The notes beneath the pieces were generated by a model that was given only the letters and a program-made list of their open reading frames with translations, did no database searches and was not told the origin of the DNA. A stretch of 64,000 bases of DNA from Linnemannia hyalina (lineage: Eukaryota; Mortierellomycota; Mortierellomycetes; Mortierellales; Mortierellaceae). Location: contig JAHRHY010000002.1 in assembly GCA_019671135.1 (NCBI GenBank), positions 620,001 to 684,000 on the forward strand, read 5' to 3'. This document shows, piece after piece, positions 47,501-60,337 of this stretch. A program made the translations under genes and the position numbers. How positions within the stretch are numbered: position 1 is the first letter of the stretch; the number at the start of each line of letters is the position of its first letter.

Positions 47501-50235
47501 TGACGCCTTCAATAAACTCCGCTTCCGCAAAGAAGCATGCCTGAGCCGAAAGATCCATGTCTTTGAAGGTGTTGAACGATCCTGTGAGCAATGGTCGAAG
47601 TGGCGCCTTGTGTTCCGGAGTATCATCGTAGTGCATGCCGAGCGGGTCCAACTGGCCCTGCGCTTGTGGTTTTGGTCGCATTTCTTCCTCCTTTGCCTCC
47701 TCTCGCGCCCTGATCTCCTTCTCGACCGTGGTCAGCTCAATAAACGTAGAAAGGCGATTGAGATACTTTAGGAAATACCACCGGTACTTGCACCAGAGCG
47801 TCTCCTGCTCGTTCAACTGGGCCTCAAGCAGAGCCTTACTGGTTTTCGGACCCATAGGCTCCCTGGCTGCAGCCGCTCGAATCCAATCAATCCTGACGTC
47901 CGAACCCAGCTCACACCGCCTAATGATGTCGTCCATAAGTCCTTCCGTCAGCCGAAGTCCGTACTCGAGAAGAATCCGGGAACCCTCGAGATCGTCGATG
48001 GTGTTGTCAATGCAGCTCGCAAGAACCCAGTCCTTGTTCTTGATCCTGTCCAGTAGGGTCGAAACAACCTCGGCGTTGACGTAGGTGAGTTGCCGCCACT
48101 GATGCTGAAAAATAATATCGGTGTCGAGCTCGTATGTTGTGGCGAGAGTGAGTGCTGAAGAGTAGTCCCTTGCATCCAACTTGCGATGGAGGAGTTCTTC
48201 TGGAGGAACTCGGAGCATCCTGTAGAGCGATAGCGTTCGCTTTGGCACCAGTATGAATTTTTGTCGTCTTCCTCGATGGTCGCCAACCTCCTTGGACTCA
48301 AAGTATTTTGACAACTGGGCGATCCACTTGAAGAGAAGACGCTCGTTGCCCATCATCTGGGCAATCTCCTGCTCGGTGGGCTCGCCCAAAGCCTTGTCCT
48401 CCTGCTCCGTCATCATAATCCATCGGTCGCCAACAACGCGCGCACGGATCATCCTGGTCATCTCTTCCATGACAAAGACCTGCTCATCATGCGAACTGAA
48501 GCCAGAGTTAGTGAACTCGAGGCACGAAGCAAACACCTTGGGCTCCTGTCCCAAAATGTTGACCAGCTCAGGGATCTGGAGAACAATCATCACTCCGCTC
48601 TCATAGCCCAACAGGATGGCGTCCTTTGTCCAGAATCGCATCGAAACACATCTCCCGTTGACGACGCCGATGAGGAGTTCCGATGTCCCGTTGGATTTGT
48701 ATTCCTTGACAAGCTCCTGGAACTCTTGGAAGGAGAGGGAGCTGTGCTCCCTGGATCTGGCGTAGTAGTTGAGATGTTCGCTGTCCCAAGTCATCTTTAA
48801 AACGCCGCCCCGTTCCTTGGAAAGTGCCCAGCTGGTGAGTGTTCCAGAACAGTCGAGGGAAAGAGCGCCGTACTTCTCATGGATGACAACCGTGTGAACC
48901 GCATTTTGGACCAAATCTGCATCCCGCTCGAATAGCCTGTGAATGGTTTGCCCCACAGCGGCAAGCCCTGATCCTGATTTTTTTGTGTCCGGGGAAAGTC
49001 CCGTTCTTGCCAATGCGGTGTCAACTGAGGTTTCCAACTGGCCATCCGATTTGTATTTCCTGTAGTAGGGGGCGTTGTGCTCCGTGGCCAAGAACATGAC
49101 TCTTGGTTGCGGTCCAGGCGTATCTATTAACGCGGATCAATGGTCAATTAGCGCCAGTTTCAAATATTACAAGTGCCGGTCATGAATGGTAACCATGGTG
49201 GTAATCTTTACCGTCTGTATTCTTGCTCTGAATTGGTGCCCCTCCAACGCAAAGGATGCCAGTTTGCTCATCGACAGAGGCGCAGGTGACGGTCCGGAAC
49301 CAAGGTTGCAGAGTGAACTTGTGGTGGAAGCAAAAGAATCCAGGGTCTGAGAACCCTTCTCTTGGCCAGGAAGTTTGCCGGGGTGTGAGGAGAGACTGAG
49401 TTGCCAGGAGGGATCGGCGGTGTTGGAGTTTTTTGCTGGCTGGATGGTCCAAGCTCGGGGACGTTGGGTCAGAGACAGCGTGGTCGAGGGCTTCTGATGT
49501 GTTGAAAAGGTAGCTCCGGAGGATGCCGTCATAAGTGATTGTCAAGAGTTCGTACGCGTATGTGTGTCCGTTGAAGGTGACACCCAATCCCTCTGCAGCC
49601 TTGCTCCTCCGAACGTTGACAAAACCCACGTAACTGAGAGGCTCAACAAAGAACGGGCTAGGAGGGGTGATGTGCTGTTCATGTTCGGCGGGTGGTTGAT
49701 CCCGAGGAATAATGGATCCGATGAGGTGCCCCTTGGTGTTTACAATTTCGATGGTACCATCGCTGAAGCTCCTTGCCACCAATCTCGAGTCCATGCTCCA
49801 GGCAACTTTCCTCCATTTCGGATACATGTCGTTCTTCTTGCCGCCGCTCCAGACCGCGTGAACGACTTGATAGCTGGAGTTGAGTGTCCTGAATTCGATC
49901 TTGTCGTCATGATTGACAGCAAGGAACTGACTGTCAGGACTCAAGGAGACTTGCCACGAGGACTTTAGTGGAGTGAGGATGGATGCGAGACCAGAGGGGA
50001 CGGTTGTGGTGAGAAACAGTGGCGAGATATTGACGGCAACGCGTCGAAGGAGCCATTGCTTCCACTGTGAGACCCTCCGTTTAGTGTCCTTGTCGATTAA
50101 GGCAAGTTGTTGTTGTTGTGAGCCGGAGTTAGAGTCGTTGTCATCTGTAGGAGATGGTGGAGACGCGTCTGCACTGTCGTTGGGGTTCCAGATGGCAACC
50201 GTGTCGATATCGTACAGCTGGCGTTGTTTCTCCAT
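44551..50235 (-). CDS. NBAS: NBAS/Sec39, Dsl1/NRZ tether subunit
   Basis: Four exons (50235-49212, 49123-45950, 45840-45681, 45589-44551) encode 1798 residues. The NBAS N-terminal beta-propeller (about 90-430) shows SSWQVSLSPDSQFLAVNHDD, PKWRKVAWSMDSRLVARSFS and LLTITYDGILRSYLF, matching animal NBAS. From about residue 650 a Sec39 domain follows: LDARDYSSALTLATTYELDT, VNAEVVSTLLDRIKNKDWVL and ILLEYGLRLTEGL. NBAS (Sec39 in yeast) is the large helical subunit of the ER-localised Dsl1/NRZ complex that captures COPI vesicles returning from the Golgi. Yeast Sec39 is much shorter (about 709 residues); this gene has the full animal-like architecture with propeller. It lies just upstream of Sed5 on the same strand and is divergent from GCN1 across 942 bp. 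Confidence 0.92.
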
Positions 50236-51177
50236 GGCTGGAGTGATGTAAGTGTGGGTGAGGGTTCTTATGCCTTGTGTATTAGTAGGGAATGCAGCAT
50301 GCAGGCGACGAGTGAAGGTAGCGCTGACTCGTGTGGTATGAATGTAGGCGGTTGTGAGGTGGGTGTGATGGGCTGTGAACGAAGAGTGATGACACGCATG
50401 CTCCCATGGTTGGACAGAACGAGCGAGCGCCCGAACGTGACTGTCTTCCGATGGTTCAAAGTGCAAGAGCGATTCTTACATCAATGAGGACCGTGTATCA
50501 AGTGCAATAAGTGTTCTGAGGTCCAGTTGCTTATTGCTATTTCTTGTGAACCACAACGCAGTGCAGCATTGGCAGCCAGTATGGCATCATGCGTGCGTTG
50601 GCCTAGTTGCTACACTATTCCTTTGGCATCGCAGTTGTGGCCTCGTTCCTTCTTGGTAAGTCAAGTGAAGAAGAACAAACAAAAAGTGCTCCAGCGCAAA
50701 CTCCACCAATACAATTGACGATTGCAGCAACCCTTACCGCCTCCAGCAAATCGAGCTAGAAACTTCTGGGCCGCAGCAGCCACCTCTGAGGTGGATTGTC
50801 CAGAAGGCTCCTCGCGCCTCCGACGGGTGACGTATTGGAAGCACATAGCGGAGTAAATATTAATTTGCACTCCAAGGAGTCCAACAGCATCAAACCGCAA
50901 AAATTTGAATGAAAACGAACGCCGTAGAATAAGAAAAACTCCATAGAAGATCAACCAAGTTGTTCTTGTCTTTTCTTTTTTTTTCATTCGCTCCTCTCTC
51001 TTCTCCTCACTTCGCCACTTCTCCTCTTGAAAGGCGTTCATCCCTCCCTCCCTCCCTCCCTCCCTTTCGCACTCCTTCCTCTTCCTCCCTTCTCGCCACA
51101 ACAGCCTGTCCTCTGTCCTCTTTCCAATACCGCTGTTGTCCAGTGTCGCCTACCCCACATACAAAGTACACATATTG
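50236..51177. promoter_or_regulatory. Divergent promoter of NBAS/Sec39 and GCN1
   Basis: 942 bp between two starts reading outwards. The right half is pyrimidine-rich on the + strand, with a (TCCC)6 array, as expected for the GCN1 leader. No gene is seen. Confidence 0.55.
51041..51065 (+). repeat. (TCCC)6 microsatellite
   Basis: Six copies of TCCC in the probable GCN1 leader, 113 bases before the ATG. Confidence 0.9.
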
Positions 51178-54100
51178 ATGCAGACTGCTGATGCCGCTGG
51201 GTCGCACGACCCCTCCGAGAACACATGGCCACAATACATCAAGGAGACCCTCCTGCCATCCATCACAACCTCCTCTGTGAACGAACGCACGCAGCTCCTC
51301 CACTTGCTCCTCGTCCGTATCAAGCGCAAAGGTACGTGAGCGATAAAGCTCGTCTTCACGTTTTTCGTGCAATTTGGCGTGCCTGGGAAAAAAATATATA
51401 TCTCTGCACAGATCAGGTCTCCCGCCACCAAATTAACACACTTGGCTCCCCTTCACTGTATTATAGACTTGCCGGTCGAGTTGCTTCCTGGACTCCTCCA
51501 TGTTCTCTTCATCTCATACCCCCGTTACACTGACAGAGCCTCGCGTCTGACAATGCTGGATATTCTGACCGAGCTTCATGCTTGGAACGCCGAGGAGTTC
51601 TTGAAGCTCATGGTCCCTGCCATTCACAAGGAAGCCGAAAGATTGTCAGCCAAGAGCATAGACGGGTAATGATCGAGATACAAACGACCATCATCCAATA
51701 ACTATGCTACAATGCCACGAGTATCCTTGTCGCTAACATTGACTACTGCGGATCTGCATTCTGATAATAGTGTCTACATCACCGCAGCGACCAACCGCTT
51801 TGTCCTCTTGAACTGGGTGAACGTGCTGCTGAACAGCGTTTTGGGATCAAATTCAGAAACTCCTTCGCCGCACGCCAAGACCCTTGTTGGTTGCCAGGCC
51901 CTCCTCATCGATGGTTTGGTTGACGCCAACAAGAAGAGCGTCGCCCACGGAGCTATTGGAGACGTCCGCCGCAGTATTCGCAAGGTAATTTGTTTGTTTG
52001 TTTTAATGAATGGCGTTCGTTTGTTTATGTTATGGGATGTACTGCATGTTGTTCAAGGTATCAGTACTGACAGGCAAATTACTCTTGTTTTCAAATATCT
52101 AGAATGCGGCGTCCATTCCATTTTTCTTTGAGTACCTTACCTCGACTACGACTACACCCTCATACCTCAACTCTGTATTATTGGGAGCTGTGGTTGATGT
52201 CGCTCTTCGTCTCAAGCACAACACAGAGGTCGCAAAAGGATACATTTCAGCACACAAGGACGCCATTGTCAAGTATTACTTGACCAACTTGATCTCGTCC
52301 AAGCAGGCAGTACCAGCCAGATCCGCCGTAGGTTTCACCACAGCATCAAAACAGCATGTCAACATCTCACTTTCATGGTCCCCACCTTACGCTTTATTTA
52401 TCCTTTGTCATTTAGATCGCATTCACTGACTTTATCAAGAACTACGTGACGCTGGATATCTTTAAGGCCGATTTCCTCCCAACCATGGAGCGCCTTGTTC
52501 TTCGCGCCCCCGAGATCGTCTTTGCCCGTATGTATTTTCTTTCACCCATTTATTTCAATGGCGATCAAGAAACGAGTCAGATGATTCTAACATACCAGCG
52601 GTTTATATTACACTTGTATAGTGTTGGTGCATCTTGTGAAGGCTCTTTCATTCGACCCATCTTCGATTTTCAGCTCATCGCTTCAGGACCCTTTGTTGAA
52701 TGGATTGCGCTCGACCTCGGAATCTGTTCGCACTTCTTCCAACGCTTTGTTCAAGCAGTTGGCCGCGCAAAGCAAGGAGGAGGAGCACGTTTTGAAGGTT
52801 GTAACAGAAATGACAAAGTTGCTCACAACTGGCAAGGTTGCATTGCCCGACCACCGTGGTATTTTCTACGACTGTCTCGGAAAAACCGCTGCAACCAAGT
52901 CAGAGGCTGTTTCCATCAAGGCTCTTCAGGGATTGAACACGATGACTGCCAAGGAGTCTAACGAGGCCGCTGTCACTTTTGGCATTGACGCCACGATCTC
53001 GCACCTCCAGGTGCTTTTGGCTTCAGGAAAGGACGTACCCGAGGTTGCAGCCACGATTAAGACTGGTGCTACTGCTCTCGGAAGCACTCGTGCTTCTCTC
53101 CGCAAGACCTGGGCTCGCGGCATGGGCGATCTGATCTGGAAGGGTAAAGGACCTCTCGCGTTGCCTTCTTTTATTGTCAGGAAAATTATTGCTACGTATC
53201 ATCAGGACTAATTATGTTTATTATTATTTGACAATCTATAGCCGAGTATGCTCAGGAATCTGTCAAGAGCGTCTCGCTGCTCATGACTCCTTTAATTGCC
53301 GCGTTCAACAACATCCAGAAGGCACCATTGACATATAAGGATGGACCATTGGAGGGCTACGTCGCAGTCGCTGCTGCTTACCGACTTTCCAAAGAGGGCG
53401 ATGCTCCCGCTCGCCAGCTCATCAAGTCTGCTCTTGTCGTCTCCCCAAAGCCATCTTTGGTTTTGTTTGACAAGGTTTACACCAAGCTGACCACTGCCGA
53501 AGAGGGCGTTTGGTTTGTGCATGCTCTTGAGGCTTTGATGGCTGAGAAGGACGCGTCAGAAGAGGCCAAGTTGGCCATCGGAACAGGATTCATCTACTCC
53601 GCTGCTGCCTCCCCATACGCAGATGCTCGCAAGGAGGCTTTCCTTGCTCTCCAGCGCTGTGCCAAGAGCGATGCCGGCAATGTTGGCAACATCATCAGGG
53701 AGTCGCTTCTTCGCTGGGTCAACCTCCTCGAGACACCCGTCAAGGATTCGACCCCTTTCCTTGCCGCTTCCAGCATCTCGACTGATCGTCACATCGCCGC
53801 CTACCGCCTTTCAGAAATCTTGTCCGCCATCACCACCTACAACCCTGACGCAGACCAGAGCGTCATGGCTAAGGTGGCAACAGAGCTGATTGTTCTGTCC
53901 CACCACGAGGCCATTGCCTCTCCCACTAAGAAGTACGACTGGATGAGCATGGTTCAGCGTGCCAGACTTGACCCTGGACGCCTCGTTTCGGACTATGAGG
54001 ATCGCATTAATGAGCTTGTGATGGCCGCCGCCAGCCTGGATTCGACTTCGCCCTTGATGTACAAGGCCGCCATGTCCACTATCTCCAGTCTTGTCTTCAT

Positions 54101-57100
54101 CGCTCCCTCGTCCATGATCCCCATTTTTATCGGTCACCTTGAGCAGGATCTTGATTCCAGTCTTTTGGACAGGATTGGCGAACAGGAAATTGGTATTTGG
54201 AAGCACCCCGAGGGCGAGCTCTTCGTCGACGTCTTGAAGGGCATGAAGAAACAGGGCGGCGCCGACCGCAGCCGCCCCGCATTTGACGAGCAAAAGTTCA
54301 ACCGCGATGTCAGGAAGGCTCTATCTGCAAAGAAGCCCGCTGCTACAGCTGCTACCTCTTCTACACCCAAGTTGACCAGGGACGAACAGGCCACAGTTGA
54401 TGCCCAGCTTGCAAAGGAGTCTGCCATCCGCAAGAACGTCCAGAATACGTATGTCCACTTGATGCGTGGTCTTGCCACCATTCGCGCCCTTGTTGATGGT
54501 AACGCTGAGGAGTTGACCGCCAGACTTGTCGAGCTAGTCCGTCTTTTGTTGAACGGAGTTGTGAAGCGCGGTGGTCCCTTGGTCGGTTCTATCGCCGTTG
54601 ACACCTATCTGACCCTTGGTCGCTGTGTCTCGGACCGTCTTGACAGCATCCGCATGCCTTTGGCCTTGGCTACTCTTCGCAGTTTGGATGTGAAGGAGGT
54701 TCCTGAGAACTGGACAGAAGAGTCATTGGAGAACCTCGTTTCGCGTGTCCTCTACCGTCTCCGCTTCGTCACTGAGAAGCAAGCCTTGCTTCCTTCCAGC
54801 TTTGCCTACTGTTTCCCTCTGATCCATAAGGTCCTCCAGAGCGGCGGTATTGTCAGCCCTGACAAGTCGTCCGCTGATGCCAAGGAGGTTTCTCAGGAGC
54901 AGGTCCAGATCGCCGTCGACGTTGTTTCGTACCACGCTCTTTCTGGAGCCTCGGATTCTTTGCCTCGCAAGGAGATGATTGACTCTCTCCTTTCCATCAT
55001 CAAGGAGTACCCTCAGCTTGCCAAGACTGCCAGAACCTCCTTGGGTGATTTGACCCACTCCATGGGCGAGTCCGCAACCTTGGACGAGATTAACGTTCTC
55101 CTTGGTGGTCTTCTCTACAACGAGACCTTGGTCCGTCAAGCGGCCTTGGGCGCTCTCGAGCCATTGGAGTTGACTGTCATCGACTTTTCGCGCGAGCTTT
55201 GGACAGCCTGTTACGACGATGATACCACCAATGCCAAGCTGGCCTTTGAGCTCTGGGAGGACAACGGTATGGAGGTCGAGCCCACTTACGCGGACGCTTT
55301 GCTTCCATACGTCATTCACGAGAATGGCTTTGTTCGCCAGGCCGCAGGAAAGGCCATCGCTGGTGCCGTCAAGTTATACCCTGACACTGTTTCAGCCACT
55401 TTGGGAGCTATCTACATCGTGTACCATGAGAAGGCCCAGCCCATTGTTCCTCAGTACAACGAGTATGGTCTCTTGATCCAGGAGTCCCTCAGCCGTCTGG
55501 ATCCCACTGATCAGCGATTCGGACTGTCGCAGGCTTTGAAGCACATTGCTCCTCTCATGACTGCTGCCGATCTCCAGCCCTTTGCCGAGTTTTTGATCCG
55601 CCAGGACGCATTGGGTGATCGCAGTGGCGATGTTCGTCAGGGTATGTTGGATGCTGGTTTGGCCATGATTACCGCCCACGGTGCCGAGAACGTCCACGCC
55701 TTGATCCCCGTCTTTGAGAACTACCTCTCCGAGCCCGCTCGTAACTCTGAGACCCAGGATCGTATTCGTGAGTCTGCCGTCATTTTGTTCGGTGCTCTCG
55801 CTCGTCACTTGGAGACCTCTTCTCCCAAGATTCCCTCGGCCGTTCAGAAGCTCATCGAGACCCTCAACACGCCTTCAGAACCTGTCCAGGTTGCTGTCGC
55901 CAACTGCTTGCCCGGTTTGGTCAAGTGCATCCCCGACCAGGTCCCTGAACTTCTCAAGACTTTGATGGACAAGACTTTCCACTCCAAGAAGTACTCTGAG
56001 CGCCGTGGTGCTGCTTACGGTCTTGCCGGTGTCATCAAGGGCCGTGGTATCTCTGCACTTAAGGAATTCTCTGTCATGGCCTCCTTGAAGGCCGCTGTCG
56101 ACGACAAGAAGGATGCCCATGCTCGTGAGGGTGCCATGATTGCCTTCGAGACCCTCTCCCAGACTCTCGGCCGCCTCTTCGAGCCCTATATCATCCAGAT
56201 TTTGCCCTTATTGCTTGTCTGCTTTGGTGACGCCGTCAGCGATGTTCGTCAGGCTACTGCTGAGACCTCCCGTGCCATCATGGGCAAGCTTTCAGGCCAC
56301 TGTGTCAAGCTGATCATGCCCTCGTTGATGGCTGGCTTGGACGACCGCCAGTGGCGCACCAAGAAGGGATCCGTCGAACTCTTGGGATCCATGGCTTTCC
56401 TTGCCCCTAAGCAGTTATCCATCTCCTTGCCCACTATCATTCCCCGTCTCTCGGATGTCTTGACAGACTCTCACACCGCCGTCCAGGATGCTGCCCGTCT
56501 TGCCTTGACCCAGTTCGGTGAGGTTATCTCGAACCCCGAGATCCAGGATCTTGTCCCTATCATGATGGCCGCTCTTTGCGACCCTAACAGCAAGACTCAT
56601 CCAGCCTTGACCGCCTTGTTGGGAACCTCGTTCGTCCATTACATCGATTCTCCCTCGCTGGCATTGGTCATGCCCATCTTGGAGCGTGGTCTTCGCGAGC
56701 GTGCTACCGACATTAAGAAGAAAGCTTCTCAGATTGTCGGAAACATGGCGTCTTTGACTGACCAGAAGGATCTCATTCCTTACTTGCCCCGTCTTTTGCC
56801 TGGCGTCAAGGAGGTCCTCATTGACCCCGTCCCCGATGCAAGAGCTACTGCTGCCAAGGCTTTGGGAACATTGGTCGAGAAGCTTGGTGAGTCCAACTTC
56901 CCCAACTTGGTTCACGAGCTCGTGGATACCCTCAAGTCCGACACCTCTGGAGTCGATCGCCAGGGAGCTGCTCAGGGCCTGTCTGAGGTCTTGGCTGGTC
57001 TTGGTTTGGAGCGCCTGGAGGGCTTGCTTCCCGAAATTATCATCAACACCGACTCGCCTAAGTCGTACATTCGCGAGGGTTTCATCTCGTTGCTTGTTTA

Positions 57101-60100
57101 CCTTCCTGCCACCTTTGGTCAGCGCTTCCAGCCTTACCTCGGTCGCATTATTCCTCCAATTTTGATGGGTCTTGCCGACGAGTCCGAGTACGTCCGTGAG
57201 GCCTCGTTGAAGGCCGGTCAGATGATCATCAACAACTATGCCACTAAGGCCGTCGACCTGCTCTTGCCCGAGCTCGAGCGTGGTCTGTTCGACGACAACT
57301 GGCGTATTCGCCAGTCTTCCGTCCAGCTCATGGGTGATCTCCTGTTCCGCATCACCGGCACGAGCAAGCAGGCTGGCGTTGACGGTGAGGATGAGGGTGA
57401 GGAAGATGCTCCCGAGGACTTTGGTCACTCTGACAACATCCGCAAGAAGTTGCTCGAGGTTCTCGGTCGCGACCGCAGAGACCGTGTCCTGGCGTCTTTG
57501 TACATTGTTCGCGCCGATGGCTCTGCTATTGTTCGCCACGCCACGCTTACTGTCTGGAAGTCGTTGGTGACCAACACTCCACGTACCTTGAGAGAGATCT
57601 TGCCCACGATCATGTCGATGATTATTCGTAACTTGGCATCGACCTCGTACGATCGTCGCATGGTTGCTGCCCGTACCTTGGGTGACTTGGTCCGCAAGTT
57701 GGGTGAGGCTGTCTTGTCCGAGATTATCCCCATCCTGGAGGCCGGTCTCGAGAGCCCCGAGAGCGACACTCGCCAGGGTGTCTGCATTGGTCTTTCTGAG
57801 ATCATGGCCACTGCCGGCAAAGTCCACGTTACCGACTATGTCGACTCGATCATCCCTGCTGTCCGCAAGGCTCTTCTCGACGAGTCCCCTGATGTCCGTG
57901 AGGCTGCTGCTCAGGCTTTCGATACTCTTCACCAGTGCGTTGGTCCCAAGGCCATTGACGAGATTTTGCCTTCCCTTTTGGCCAACCTCCAGACCGGCGA
58001 CAAGTCCGAGTACGCCTTGGAGGGTCTCAAGGAGATTATGGCTGTCAGATCCAACGTCGTTTTCCCTGTCTTGATTCCTACTTTGATTGCCCAGCCCATC
58101 ACTGCATTCAATGCTCGTGCCTTGGGATCCCTTGTGTCTGTGGCCGGAACTGCCTTGAACCGCCGCCTGACCAACATTTTGGCTGCGTTGATTCAATCGC
58201 AGGTGAACGAAACTGACCCTGATACCCTAGAGGCTTTGGAGACCACCATCTGCGCCCTTCTTCAATCGATCGACAACGCTGACGGTGCCCACACTCTGAT
58301 GATGATGTTGTTCGAGCTCGTCAAGTCTGAGGATGCCTCCAAGCGTGCTTCTGGATGCAACATTCTTGCCACGTTCTGCGCCGAGTCGACTCAGGATATT
58401 TCCCGCTACGTCTCTGACTGGATTCGTGTCTTGATCAACTTGCTGGACGACCGCACCCACGCCGTTGTCGTTGCTGCCTTGGCTGCCTTGAACGCTGTCA
58501 CTCGCACTGTTCGCAAGGATGAGTTGGAGGGGTTGGTGCAGTCGGTCCGTCGTTCCGTTCGTGCCGTCGGTATGCCTGGCGTGGATCTGCCCGGTTTCTG
58601 CTTGCCCAAGGGTATTGCTCCCCTGTTGCCCATCTTCTTGCAGGGTCTTATGAACGGATCGAACTCTATTCGTGAAGCTTCTTCTCTTGCCATTGGTGAC
58701 TTGATCCAGCGCACCTCTGCCGATGCTCTTAAGCCCTTCGTTACCCAGATCACTGGTCCATTGATTCGTATTGTCGGAGACCGCCACACTGGCGAGGTCA
58801 AGAGTGCCATTCTGAGCACCCTCAGGTACGTGTTTTTCTCGATGCTGGTTTATTCTTTTTGATTCATATCGGCATACTGAGTACGCGTTAGTATGTTCTG
58901 ACTTATTATTTTGCCATTATTTTCGAAACATAAATAGCTTGTTGCTCCAGAAGGTTCCTGCTCACCTCAAGCCCTTCTTGCCTCAGCTGCAGCGTACCTT
59001 TATCAAGTCCTTGACCGATCCGACCTCGGCCACTGTCCGTACTCGTGCTGCCGCTGCCTTGGCTATCCTCATTTCGCTTCAGTCTAGAGTTGATCCTTTG
59101 GTGACCGAGTTGGTCGCCGGTATCAAGTCTAGCGAGACTGGCGTTAAGGAGACTGTCATGGGTGCACTCGAGAGCGTTGTTAGCAAGATTGGTAGCGGCA
59201 TGAGCGACGTCGCCAAGCGCGCCGTTATTGGTGTCGTCATGGAGGGCATGGATGCCAACAACTCTGGTGAGACTGGATGCCATTGTATTTCACATTTCGT
59301 TCTGTGGGAAGCTTGTGTCAGTATATGACTCTAATGTTGCCTTCATTTTTTTTCATTCTCTATAGAATCGATGTGGTTGGCCTCTGCAAAGTTGTTGGGC
59401 GCTTTCTGCAAGCATCAGAGTGCTGAGGATGCCTCCTACTTGATCCAGACCCAGATCTTGGGCGATGCCGTTCCTCTCAGCGGAGCTATGCTTGCTATCA
59501 ACTCTGTCCTTGTCGAGTCGCCCCAGCTGTTCATTGAGACCGGTCACGTTCAGGAGATTGCCAACGCCGCCTTGGCCGCTATCCCCAACCCCATTGAGAG
59601 CAGTTCGACTGCCGGAGTGTTGGCTATCGGCAAGATGATGACCAGCGAGGCCTATCAGGCCGACCAGGAGTTGACTGGTGAGCTGATCAAGAAGCTGAGC
59701 CAGCACTTGACCCAGGATATCAACGTTGAATCCAAGCGTTTGATCCTTGTCTGCCTCCGCGCTGTTGCCCGTCAGACCCCTTGGTTGATGGAGCCTCACT
59801 TGAGCCACGTTGTGCCATTGATGATGACCTCTGTCCGCGAGCGTGTCATCCCTATCAAGCTGGCTGCCGAGAGAGCCTTGTTGTTTTCGCTTCAGTTGCA
59901 GAAGGACGATTCAGTCTACCAAGCGTACTTGGGCACCATCGACGCTGCTGCCAGCAGAGCGTTGGTAGATTACCACCGCCGTATCTTGTCCAAATTGGCG
60001 ATTAACGAAAGGGCTCGTTTGGAGCAGTTGCATGGTCAGGAGGATGCTGATGCCATTGAGGAGGATTCTGAGGTCTACTCTGTTGGAGGTTTGAACCTCG

Positions 60101-60120
60101 GTACCAAGGATGACGAGTAG
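51178..60120 (+). CDS. GCN1: Gcn2 activator GCN1
   Basis: Nine exons (51178-51331, 51467-51665, 51771-51984, 52103-52327, 52416-52527, 52622-53143, 53242-58825, 58938-59266, 59366-60120) encode 2697 residues, against 2672 in yeast Gcn1. The whole protein is HEAT repeats. The eEF3-like region lies near residues 1400-1850 (DDRQWRTKKGSVELLGSMAF, IVGNMASLTDQKDLIPYLPR, FQPYLGRIIPPILMGLADES, DDNWRIRQSSVQLMGDLLFR), followed by the segment that binds the Gcn2 RWD domain. GCN1 sits on colliding or stalled ribosomes and lets Gcn2 phosphorylate eIF2-alpha in amino-acid starvation. Introns are confined to the ends: six cluster in the first 2 kb, then a 5.6-kb exon, then two. Codon use is strongly biased (few TTA, CTA, TCA), which leaves long open antisense frames. 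Confidence 0.97.
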
Positions 60121-60337
60121 AATGTATTTGTTTGCGGTAGCCCGGGGTGGGGGGAGAGAAACAATAGAAGGTGTTTGAAAATTCGATGAGGTTAATAATT
60201 ACTACGGTTTTTTTTTGTGTTTTTCTTCTGCATTGTCATTTGTTATTAAAGAATGTATCGAGATTTTTTTGTTCGTTTTTATTTGTATCAGGGACGGAAA
60301 ATGGTATAATGGGCAATGCGAGGATGCGAGGATGATG

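Noticed and set aside
56415..58196. 593-codon open frame on the minus strand inside GCN1
   Set aside because: It is antisense to the largest GCN1 exon. GCN1 avoids TTA, CTA and TCA codons, which would be stops on the opposite strand, so long antisense frames are expected. The translated peptide has no domain.
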